5,559 bases of DNA from Nostocaceae cyanobacterium CSSed10_463m (GCA_003556955.1 PWQB01000590.1:1-5559); one strand, 5' to 3'; positions 1-5,112 are shown, numbered from the stretch's first letter. Notes: a model not told the origin generated them from the letters alone. Program-made: numbers and translations.

Positions 1-135
1 ATGCAAATAGGGTAGGGCATACCCGAATTAACGCTTGGGGAGAATCCCACCTCTGGTTTAGACGACGCAAGGACTCTAGGTTAAGTGGTTTCGTTGAACT
101 AAGAATCCCCGTCGATTTATCGCGGGGAGTGTCAA
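1..135 (+). mobile_element. Right end of an IS200/IS605-type (TnpB-carrying) insertion sequence, cut by the window edge
   Basis: The first 135 bases resemble the 3' end of cyanobacterial IS200/IS605 elements. A TnpB-like C-terminal reading frame overlaps structured DNA that ends in a GC-rich hairpin (107-127) followed by AGTGTCAA. Elements of this family carry no terminal inverted repeats; they end in subterminal hairpins and insert without target duplication, with right-end cleavage motifs such as TCAA. I place the end at about 135 on that motif, so the boundary is inferred. The rest of the element, including most of tnpB and any tnpA, would lie to the left. It could instead be an old remnant, which cannot be judged here. 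Confidence 0.55.
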
Positions 136-248
136 ATAACTTATTTGAGGTGGAGCCGCAGGAAAAATCTGCCCCAGGCCATAAATTTATAAAATTAATA
201 TCTTTGACGTTCTGTCATATTTGCCAATTTCGCCTACGCTCAAAATAG
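1..248 (+). CDS. C-terminal part of a TnpB-like RNA-guided nuclease (5' end outside the window)
   Basis: A frame starting at base 3 stays open for 81 codons to a TAG at 246-248 and has no start of its own. Early residues read RVGHTRINAWGES and later GFVELRIPV. These recall the tail of IS605-type TnpB proteins, where a GHTRINAxG stretch follows the RuvC-like nuclease core and a hydrophobic RIP-type motif lies near the end. The zinc finger and catalytic acidic residues would be upstream and are not visible. TnpB uses an omega RNA made from the element's 3' end to cut DNA. The last 37 or so codons lie beyond the predicted IS end, so the tail would be encoded by host DNA. The adjacent +1 frame has stops at 13-15 and 82-84, which makes it a less likely coding frame. 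The identification is by motif memory, not by search. Confidence 0.5.
   Translation, partial: ANRVGHTRINAWGESHLWFRRRKDSRLSGFVELRIPVDLSRGVSNNLFEVEPQEKSAPGHKFIKLISLTFCHICQFRLRSK
30..135 (+). ncRNA. Probable 3' scaffold of an omega RNA (TnpB guide RNA), overlapping tnpB
   Basis: In IS200/IS605 elements the guide RNA comes from the 3' end of tnpB plus the right end, and the bases just outside the element act as the guide. Here a small hairpin (36-49, TGGGG/TCCCA with an AGAA loop) is followed by a strong one at 107-127. The latter has a CCCCG/CGGGG stem, one bulged T, an inner CGA/TCG stem and a TTTA loop. The tail AGTGTCAA follows. If this is correct, the guide starts at 136 (ATAACTTATTTGAGGT). 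The 5' limit is a guess, and nothing shows that the RNA is expressed. Confidence 0.4.
132..148. repeat. Perfect 8-bp inverted repeat across the predicted IS junction
   Basis: TCAAATAA and TTATTTGA flank a single central C at 140. The left arm starts with the TCAA taken as the element's right-end motif and the rest lies in the flank. It could be an operator-like site, a fold-back target that attracted the single-strand transposase, or chance in AT-rich DNA. Confidence 0.45.
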
Positions 249-298
249 AGACGCTTTTATTAAGGCGTTGAAATTTCGTAGCGAATCCAACACTTGTC
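136..298 (+). other. Upstream region of the copper ATPase gene between the IS end and the start codon
   Basis: About 160 bases separate the predicted IS end from the ATPase start. A TTGACG (204-209) could be a -35 element, but no good -10 lies 16-19 bases further on. A small imperfect hairpin (251-268, ACGCTT/AAGGCGT) and a short GAAATTTC palindrome (270-277) are present. No recognisable metal-regulator box and no Shine-Dalgarno sequence were found before 299. Confidence 0.3.
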
Positions 299-2728
299 AT
301 GCAACTTGCCCCGAAAACTCGGCTTACTCCAGAACCAGTCCCGACTTCCGAGAAAATTATTCTAGATGTTGGGGGAATGAAATGTGCTGGATGTGTCAGT
401 GCTGTAGAGCGACAGCTAACGCAATATCCAGGAGTCAAAAGCGCCTGTGTGAATCTGGCTACAGAGGTAGCAGTGGTAGAGACAGAACCTGGTCAGGTAG
501 ACCAAGATGCACTAGCACAGCGCTTGACATCGGCTGGATTTCCTTCTCAACCGCGTCAAGCTAGGGAAAAAGTCGGTGGCGAATCTACCCTACCAGATGC
601 CGAAGCACGCAAGCGTCAAGAAATGCGTTCTTCATTTAGGCAGTTAATTATTGCTGGGGTACTGCTGGTGTTGTCGGGAATTGGACATTTTGGCAGCATG
701 GGTGGTCAAATCCTGCCAATTTTGAATAACATTTGGTTTCACTGTGGATTGGCAACAGTGGCAATATTAATTCCCGGTCGTCCAATTTTAGTAGATGGTT
801 GGCGGGGATGGCGACGCAATGCCCCTAATATGAATACCCTCGTGGGATTGGGAACGCTGACAGCTTACACTGCGAGTTTAATCGCATTACTGTTCCCCCA
901 AATGGGTTGGGAATGCTTCTTTGATGAACCGGTGATGATGCTGGGTTTTATTCTACTGGGTAGGACTTTAGAGCAACAAGCCAGAGGTCGCGCTTCAGCC
1001 GCTTTTAGGGAATTGCTGTCACTCCAACCACAAATAGCCAGATTGATTCCCAACCCAGACCCGGAAAAATTAGGTTTGGGAGCAAATATTGTGGAGATTC
1101 CTGCGGAAAAGGTACGCGTTGGTGAATGGTTGCAGGTACTACCAGGAGATAAGATTCCCGTTGATGGTGAGGTGCGGTTTGGGCAAACCACGGTGAATGA
1201 GTCTATGCTGACTGGGGAAGCTGTACCAGTGATTAAGCAGCCAGGGGATTTGGTAGCCGCAGGAACTCTGAACGAGTCAGGTGCGATCGCTATAATTGCA
1301 ACTCGTACTGGTAGCGATACAACTTTGGCACAAATCGTTACTTTAGTAGAAACAGCCCAAACCCGGAAAGCCCCAGTCCAAAAATTAGCCGATACCGTCG
1401 CCGGATACTTTACTTATGGTGTGTTGACGGCTTCTATATTGACATTTGTGTTTTGGTTCTTTTTCGGTACTCATATCTGGAATGATGTCACTGTATCTGG
1501 TGGCATGGATATGATGAGTCACGCGCCACTTTCTAGTCCAGATGGGATGGATGGCGTTTCCACCCATTCCCCCCTGCTCACGAGCTTAAAACTGGCGATC
1601 GCCGTCATGGTTGTGGCTTGTCCCTGTGCTTTAGGACTGGCTACACCTACAGCTATTCTTGTCGGAACTGCCATCGGTGCTGAACGAGGTCTGTTAATTA
1701 AAGGTGGCGATGTATTGGAAAGAGTCCACCAGTTAGATACAGTTGTATTTGATAAAACAGGCACTCTCACCACAGGGAATCCCACCGTTACTGATTGTCT
1801 ACCCTTTGCGGAATGGGATGATCATCAACCTTACTCTCTCCTGCAATTAGCAGCAGCTGTAGAAAGCGGTACTTATCACCCTCTAGCCAAAGCCATTCAA
1901 CAAGCCGCCCAGGAGCAAAAGTTATTGATTCCTGATGCTGTGGACTTTCACACCGAACCTGGATTAGGTGCATCTGCCATTGTTGAGGGTTTGTCTATAC
2001 TTTTAGGTAACTGGGACTGGTTAAGTAAACACGGAATTTTTGCTAATGACGCTGCACAACAAATGGCTCAATGTCTAGCAGAAGATGGTAAAACAGTGGT
2101 TGGCGTAGCAGTTGAGGGGAATTTAGCGGGACTCATTGCCGTTCAAGATACACTGAGACCAGATGCTGAGGCGACAGTCAACCAGTTACGTCAGATGGGT
2201 TTACGGGTAATACTACTCAGTGGCGATCGATTAGAAGCCGCTAATGTCATAGCTAAACAATTAGGACTAGATAGCACTGATGTGATGGCGGGCGTTCTCC
2301 CAGCTAAAAAAGCAGATGTGATCAAATCTCTTCAGTTAACAGAAGGATCAAAATCTCCCTCAGTCGTCGCCATGGTTGGCGATGGCATTAATGATGCTCC
2401 GGCTTTATCACAGGCTGATGTAGGCATTGCTTTATATTCTGGAACAGATGTGGCCATGGAAACTGCCGAAATTGTCCTGATGCGCGATCGCATAAATGAT
2501 GTTGTAGCATCAATTCAACTTAGTCGTGCCACCTTCAACAAAATTCGCCAAAATTTATTCTGGGCATTTGCATACAACACCATCGGTATTCCTTTAGCCG
2601 CAGGCGTATTGTTACCAAAATTTGGTTTTCTCCTCAGTCCTTCTGGGGCGGCGGCGTTAATGGCTTTTAGCTCTGTGAGTGTTGTTACCAACTCAATTTT
2701 ATTGAGGAGACTAGCTCATCGCCTGTAG
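299..2728 (+). CDS. ctaA: Copper-transporting P1B-type ATPase, CtaA/SynA-like
   Basis: An 809-residue integral membrane pump that uses ATP to move Cu(I). An N-terminal metal-binding domain carries GMKCAGC (C29, C32). Eight membrane segments follow, at roughly 113-131, 140-160, 178-200, 208-222, 370-390, 430-455, 752-772 and 780-800. The actuator domain has TGE (305-307), segment 6 has the ion-binding CPC (441-443), the phosphorylation site is DKTGTLT with D485, the nucleotide domain has HP (527-528), and the hinge is GDGINDAP (694-701). YN (759-760) in segment 7 and MxxSS (788-792) in segment 8 mark the Cu(I) subgroup P1B-1. The GMxCAGCV domain and an M/H-rich loop between segments 5 and 6 recall CtaA/SynA rather than PacS of Synechococcus and Synechocystis, so I infer the copper-supply pump upstream of PacS. 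Direction and membrane cannot be read from sequence. ATG 299 is the only possible start after the in-frame TGA at 269-271. It has no clear Shine-Dalgarno sequence. All catalytic motifs are intact. Confidence 0.93.
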   Translation: MQLAPKTRLTPEPVPTSEKIILDVGGMKCAGCVSAVERQLTQYPGVKSACVNLATEVAVVETEPGQVDQDALAQRLTSAGFPSQPRQAREKVGGESTLPDAEARKRQEMRSSFRQLIIAGVLLVLSGIGHFGSMGGQILPILNNIWFHCGLATVAILIPGRPILVDGWRGWRRNAPNMNTLVGLGTLTAYTASLIALLFPQMGWECFFDEPVMMLGFILLGRTLEQQARGRASAAFRELLSLQPQIARLIPNPDPEKLGLGANIVEIPAEKVRVGEWLQVLPGDKIPVDGEVRFGQTTVNESMLTGEAVPVIKQPGDLVAAGTLNESGAIAIIATRTGSDTTLAQIVTLVETAQTRKAPVQKLADTVAGYFTYGVLTASILTFVFWFFFGTHIWNDVTVSGGMDMMSHAPLSSPDGMDGVSTHSPLLTSLKLAIAVMVVACPCALGLATPTAILVGTAIGAERGLLIKGGDVLERVHQLDTVVFDKTGTLTTGNPTVTDCLPFAEWDDHQPYSLLQLAAAVESGTYHPLAKAIQQAAQEQKLLIPDAVDFHTEPGLGASAIVEGLSILLGNWDWLSKHGIFANDAAQQMAQCLAEDGKTVVGVAVEGNLAGLIAVQDTLRPDAEATVNQLRQMGLRVILLSGDRLEAANVIAKQLGLDSTDVMAGVLPAKKADVIKSLQLTEGSKSPSVVAMVGDGINDAPALSQADVGIALYSGTDVAMETAEIVLMRDRINDVVASIQLSRATFNKIRQNLFWAFAYNTIGIPLAAGVLLPKFGFLLSPSGAAALMAFSSVSVVTNSILLRRLAHRL
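1283..1290. repeat. HIP1 octamer GCGATCGC
   Basis: Exact copy of the highly iterated palindrome of many cyanobacterial genomes, here inside the ATPase gene. It supports the taxonomic reading. Confidence 0.9.
1595..1602. repeat. HIP1 octamer GCGATCGC
   Basis: Second exact HIP1 copy in the ATPase gene, just before the codons for the CPC ion-binding motif. Confidence 0.9.
2484..2491. repeat. HIP1 octamer GCGATCGC
   Basis: Third exact HIP1 copy in the ATPase gene. A one-mismatch relative (GCGATCGA) lies at about 2223. Confidence 0.9.
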
Positions 2729-2740
2729 AAACTGCCATTG

Positions 2741-2778
2741 AAAACAATCAATATTGTCAATTAAAGGTTGTTTTTTCT
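2741..2778 (+). terminator. Possible weak intrinsic terminator after the copper ATPase gene
   Basis: AAAACAATC (2741-2749) can pair with GGTTGTTTT (2766-2774) as nine pairs with one G-U. The 3' arm runs into a T stretch (2771-2776, then CT). It begins 12 bases after the stop. The loop is long (16 bases) and the stem AT-rich, so termination would be weak. Confidence 0.35.
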
Positions 2779-2786
2779 CCAACTCA

Positions 2787-2820
2787 GGCTACACTTAAGT
2801 ATCGATACCTAAGTGTGGTC
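2787..2820. repeat. Long near-perfect palindrome between the ATPase and FHA genes
   Basis: Bases 2791-2816 form a 26-base palindrome with only one unpaired position: ACACTTA and TAAGTGT as outer arms, an A/C mismatch, and the ten-base perfect palindrome GTATCGATAC in the centre. In RNA it extends by four more pairs (two of them G-U) to 2787-2820. No T run follows on either strand, so it does not look like an ordinary intrinsic terminator. It lies 63-88 bases past the ATPase stop and about 230 bases before the FHA start. It could be a protein-binding site, an RNA end-stabilising hairpin or a fold of a small RNA. Confidence 0.75.
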
Positions 2821-2978
2821 AGAATATGTTACAGTTACTTATAGCGCAACAGTAGCAATGAGTGAGTAAAATAGTTGAGTTATACTCGTTCTAGTTAAGT
2901 GGAATACTGACCCGGTTAAATCCTACTAACTGTAGTGCTGCAAAATGGCAGAAAAAAATGTTAAATTTCTTCATTTTT
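2821..2978. other. Intergenic stretch without a recognised gene
   Basis: This completes the 317-base gap between the ATPase stop and the FHA start. No RNA gene or credible open frame was seen. The longest ATG-started frame near its left end (2826-2855) encodes nine residues and lacks a ribosome site. A minor CTGC/GCAG hairpin before an A run lies at about 2938-2951. Confidence 0.4.
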
Positions 2979-3005
2979 TGAGGTACACATTAACGGTGTA
3001 TTTCA
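2979..3005. promoter_or_regulatory. Operator-like dyad upstream of the FHA gene
   Basis: The arrangement TGA-N2-TACAC-N7-GTGTA-N2-TCA gives eight symmetric base pairs on two faces (2979-2981/3003-3005 and 2984-2988/2996-3000). It covers the place where a -35 element for the TATAGT at 3023 would lie. I infer a regulator-binding site. The pairing is seen directly, the role is not. Confidence 0.35.
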
Positions 3006-3028
3006 GTAAAAATAAGAAGTACTATAGT
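3000..3028 (+). promoter_or_regulatory. Candidate promoter of the FHA gene
   Basis: TATAGT at 3023-3028 differs from the sigma-70 -10 consensus at one base and sits inside the perfect palindrome TACTATAGTA (3020-3029). The expected -35 position (about 3000-3006) has no TTGACA-like hexamer, as expected for an activator-dependent promoter. Transcription would begin near 3035, leaving a leader of only about 14 bases before ATG 3049. Confidence 0.35.
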
Positions 3029-3048
3029 ATTAAACTACCTTCTTTGTG

Positions 3049-3534
3049 ATGACTGTGATTCTAACAGATTGTAACAACGATGTATCAATGGTAACTGAAA
3101 CTAATGAAAGCCATCTACTGATTATTGAAGATGATCAAGGGCGCAAAGAATTTCCTCTGGAAAAAACCATCTACTCTCTAGGCAGAGACCGAGAGTGTAA
3201 TATTCGTTTAATATCTCATTTTGTCTCCCGTCGCCATGCCACATTAGTGAGAATGCAACAAGGAGATAATAATGGTTATAGCAATAGTTATTATTACCGG
3301 ATTGTAGATGGCGATGCTAAAGGAAAGCCCAGCGCTAACGGTCTGATGATTAATGGACGTAAAATGCCAGTTCACAATCTCAAAAATGAAGATGAGATTG
3401 TTTTTGGTCCTAAAGTACGTGCTATTTATTATTTATTAAAAAATACTCAGGTATGCAGACAAACAGATGATGCTGAGTATGATATTACCCTCATAAATCC
3501 CGGTATGACTGATGATGAAAATATAGAAGATTGA
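3049..3534 (+). CDS. Small stand-alone FHA-domain protein
   Basis: About 161 residues, soluble, with a single forkhead-associated domain and no membrane segment. FHA domains bind phosphothreonine peptides, so this is likely an adaptor in Ser/Thr-kinase signalling. Counting from ATG 3049, the signature residues are GR (45-46), SRRHA (60-64) and N97-G98, then NG (102-103) before the last strands. All canonical phosphopeptide-contact positions (R, S, N) are present. The tail after about residue 133 is acidic and holds YDITLI near its end, whose threonine might be a phosphosite; this is speculation. The start is uncertain: GTG 3046 directly precedes ATG 3049, and ATG 3088 would drop 13 residues without touching the domain. 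None has a Shine-Dalgarno sequence. The gene converges with the baeRF3-like gene 151 bases away. Its targets cannot be read from sequence. Confidence 0.9.
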   Translation: MTVILTDCNNDVSMVTETNESHLLIIEDDQGRKEFPLEKTIYSLGRDRECNIRLISHFVSRRHATLVRMQQGDNNGYSNSYYYRIVDGDAKGKPSANGLMINGRKMPVHNLKNEDEIVFGPKVRAIYYLLKNTQVCRQTDDAEYDITLINPGMTDDENIED

Positions 3535-3567
3535 CATTTTTAAAATTCAAAAAAAGACAACTGATAT

Positions 3568-3594
3568 AACCGTTCCTGGCTGGCAAGAACGGTT
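3568..3594. terminator. Hairpin, probable terminator between convergent genes
   Basis: AACCGTTC (3568-3575) and GAACGGTT (3587-3594) are perfect 8-bp arms with an 11-base loop, 33 bases after the FHA stop. No T run follows immediately on the + strand. On the - strand a run of seven Ts comes about 11 bases after the stem. Position suggests a terminator serving one or both genes. Confidence 0.5.
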
Positions 3595-3612
3595 GATAAA
3601 TTTTGATGCTGA

Positions 3613-3638
3613 ACTGATTAAAGAAGTAGACAATCAGT
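3613..3638. repeat. Second hairpin in the convergent gap
   Basis: ACTGATT (3613-3619) and AATCAGT (3632-3638) are perfect 7-bp arms with a 12-base loop. It sits between two other hairpins, with no T run beside it. Confidence 0.4.
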
Positions 3639-3646
3639 AAGACCTG

Positions 3647-3675
3647 GGGTTTTATGCTGTATAGCTTCAAAACCC
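3647..3675. terminator. Third hairpin, probable 3' end of the baeRF3-like transcript
   Basis: GGGTTTT (3647-3653) pairs with AAAACCC (3669-3675), and an inner GCT/AGC stem closes a GTAT loop. On the - strand it starts 10 bases after the baeRF3 stop. There is no U tract after it, so it may stabilise the RNA end or end transcription only in combination with the hairpins behind it. Confidence 0.4.
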
Positions 3676-3685
3676 ACCAAAATGA

Positions 3686-4870
3686 TTAATAACGGAAAAT
3701 AGCTGCTAATGGTGCGCCATTAGGCATTTCTTGTGACTTAACAGTGTATACTTTACCACCGTTAATTAACGTTTGAATGGCTGCCAAATCTAACATATCT
3801 TCATCATCTGGTTCTGGTTCTGAGTGTAAATCTACAGTCATGGTATCTGGATCAAATTTACCCCAAATTTCCCTATCTATTGGTACGAACATAGAATCAA
3901 CTCTTTGGCAATAGGTCGCTGATACAATTTCTTTAATATCACTAGAAGTTGTACCAGTACCAGCTAGTTGCTGATATAACGCCATTGCTGACTGCTGATT
4001 GTGATGAAATAAAGGTTCGACAATCGGCCAAGCCTGTTTATGCAACTCTTCCGGCTTGATAACTTCCGGATTACCATTAATACCTGCTTCCACAAAATAA
4101 GGATAGGTATTTGCCTCTTGGTAAATGGGAAACAGATATTCAACCCCCATTAACATCAAAGGCGCATTCTCACCCCGAATTTTTTCGTGTACTGCCCGAT
4201 CAACTATGTGAAAAAACTGTAAAATATTCACTTGATGTTGATCTCGGTCGGGACTTCCCTGACCATGAACATCGCCCGGTTGTTGAGACGGATTAGTCGT
4301 TCCCCCTCTAGAGGTAGCGATCCGGTGTTGTACTCCTTTTTGAATATCATCCTCCATTAAAGCTTCATCTATACTCCGAGGCATATTTTCTACTTCCACT
4401 TCATTCAGGCTGTAGCCCGTTCCCTCAAACAATTTAATATCCTTTTGACTCAAAGCGAGGAGATAAAACTTGCCATCACTATTGATTAAATGCAGCAAAG
4501 GCTTAATATGAAAGTGAGACTTACCGTCAGCTTCGCTAGAGCTAACAACTACCAATTCTTGAAACTCCATTGGTAAACGGTAATAGCGAAACATTTGGGG
4601 AGAAATAAAAATTGCTAATCCGTGGTCTTGGTTTTGCCAGAAATCAGTGGTATCGAGTTCCTTAGCTGGTTGGAGAAAATCAATCGCCTCCGTGTGGCGC
4701 ATCCCCATTGCATTTAAACGTTCCTCGGCTTCACGAATTAAGTTTTTAAACCGAATCGGGTTTTGTCGAGTTTCTGTCCCTGCTTTTTGCATAGGCATAT
4801 ACAGAGAAACGCAAGGGCTTTGGGAATTATCAAGTAAAATTTTGAGTTCATCATGGGATAATATTGTCAT
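3686..4870 (-). CDS. baeRF3-like protein (bacterial relative of archaeo-eukaryotic release factor eRF1)
   Basis: A 394-residue soluble protein that I recognise as bacterial archaeo-eukaryotic release factor family 3. The N-terminus (SHDELKILLD..SPCVSLYMP) and the conserved RFKNLIREAEE segment are typical. The middle part (about 130-235) corresponds to eRF1 domain 2. It holds a Gly-rich loop (188-212) with HGQG at 202-205, followed by a helix (about 212-231) as in eRF1, where the loop carries HGRGGQ. The C-terminal part (about 236-394) resembles the L7Ae-like domain 3. eRF1 GGQ triggers peptide release; baeRF proteins have been proposed to act in ribosome rescue or stress, and the role here is inferred. 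The start is supported by AGGAG nine bases upstream (4880-4884). Insert 350-358 is strongly acidic (EPEPDDED). There is no signal peptide or membrane segment. It could equally be a catalytically dead ribosome-binding protein. Confidence 0.75.
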   Translation of the reverse strand: MTILSHDELKILLDNSQSPCVSLYMPMQKAGTETRQNPIRFKNLIREAEERLNAMGMRHTEAIDFLQPAKELDTTDFWQNQDHGLAIFISPQMFRYYRLPMEFQELVVVSSSEADGKSHFHIKPLLHLINSDGKFYLLALSQKDIKLFEGTGYSLNEVEVENMPRSIDEALMEDDIQKGVQHRIATSRGGTTNPSQQPGDVHGQGSPDRDQHQVNILQFFHIVDRAVHEKIRGENAPLMLMGVEYLFPIYQEANTYPYFVEAGINGNPEVIKPEELHKQAWPIVEPLFHHNQQSAMALYQQLAGTGTTSSDIKEIVSATYCQRVDSMFVPIDREIWGKFDPDTMTVDLHSEPEPDDEDMLDLAAIQTLINGGKVYTVKSQEMPNGAPLAAIFRY

Positions 4871-4875
4871 ATTAT
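4858..4875 (-). promoter_or_regulatory. AU-only hairpin enclosing the baeRF3-like start codon
   Basis: ATAATAT (4858-4864) and ATATTAT (4869-4875) are perfect 7-bp arms around a four-base loop. The ATG (4868-4870) lies at the junction of stem and loop. The Shine-Dalgarno sequence is outside. The stem has no G-C pair and would be only marginally stable. Confidence 0.35.
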
Positions 4876-4879
4876 TGAA

Positions 4880-4884
4880 CTCCT
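4880..4884 (-). promoter_or_regulatory. Ribosome binding site of the baeRF3-like gene
   Basis: AGGAG on the - strand, nine bases before the ATG. It is the only clear Shine-Dalgarno sequence before a start in this window and fixes the start at 4870. Confidence 0.7.
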
Positions 4885-4928
4885 ATAAATAAACATTAAA
4901 CAAGCTAATTCCATTGCACAAGAGTTTT

Positions 4929-4942
4929 GATGAAATTTCATC
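4929..4942. promoter_or_regulatory. Perfect 14-bp palindrome upstream of the baeRF3-like gene
   Basis: GATGAAATTTCATC is fully self-complementary and lies about 60 bases before the ATG at 4870. Position and symmetry suit a repressor or activator site. The regulator is unknown, and no confident -35/-10 pair was found around it. Confidence 0.45.
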
Positions 4943-4963
4943 TTGCTTTTGACCTGAAATTAC

Positions 4964-4978
4964 TGGTGATATACACCA
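4964..4978. promoter_or_regulatory. Short dyad TGGTG-N5-CACCA
   Basis: Five-base perfect arms with a five-base spacer, about 35 bases centre to centre upstream of the GATGAAATTTCATC palindrome relative to the baeRF3-like gene. It may be a second operator half of the same control region. Confidence 0.3.
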
Positions 4979-5050
4979 TTCTTTAGATAGATAAATAGCT
5001 TTTTTTTGACACTAATAGTTTTTAATTCTCAGGATATATTATAATAAATG

Positions 5051-5076
5051 CCCCCTGATCTCATAGACTTCGGGGG
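5051..5076 (-). terminator. GC hairpin after the lipoprotein gene, probable terminator
   Basis: CCCCC (5051-5055) and GGGGG (5072-5076) pair, with two more inner pairs past a bulged T. On the - strand the stem begins about 37 bases after the stop at 5113 and is followed by CATTTATTATAATATAT, an AT-rich but not pure T tail. It would separate the lipoprotein gene from the baeRF3-like gene downstream on the same strand. Confidence 0.5.
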
Positions 5077-5112
5077 TGACATTTCCCGATATTTCCACAA
5101 TTGAATCAACAA

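Noticed and set aside
187..438. 83-residue open frame on the - strand at the start of the ATPase gene
   Set aside because: It overlaps the ATPase coding start, has no ribosome site and shows no protein-like motif.
268..564. 98-residue + strand frame overlapping the ATPase N-terminus
   Set aside because: It is out of frame with the clear metal-binding domain and its composition (many Cys, Ser, Arg) is typical of a shadow.
865..1191. 108-residue - strand frame inside the ATPase gene
   Set aside because: It lies opposite the conserved actuator region and has no independent support.
2826..2855. Nine-codon leader peptide MLQLLIAQQ after the long palindrome
   Set aside because: No ribosome site, no attenuator-type structure after it, and such short frames are frequent by chance.
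3006..3022. NtcA-like GTA...TAC before the FHA gene
   Set aside because: The spacer is 11 bases rather than the 8 needed for an NtcA box.
3527..3640. Frame in the convergent gap reading DITVPGWQERLINFDAEL, ending with TAA at 3638
   Set aside because: It looks protein-like but has no ATG or GTG start and no ribosome site; about 37 codons, and it overlaps the hairpins. A decayed gene remnant is possible but cannot be supported.
4111..4296. 61-residue + strand frame inside the baeRF3-like gene
   Set aside because: It is a shadow of the - strand gene, which has a good ribosome site and conserved motifs.
4895..4929. sigma-70 promoter (TTGTGC, 17 bases, TAATGT on the - strand) for the baeRF3-like gene
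   Set aside because: Each hexamer matches consensus at only about three of six positions, which is too weak to report as a feature.
2995..4977. Shared GGTGTATWTCA motif before the FHA gene (2995-3005, +) and the baeRF3-like gene (4967-4977, -) as a common regulator site
   Set aside because: An 11-base match with one mismatch between two intergenic regions of this size is expected about once by chance.
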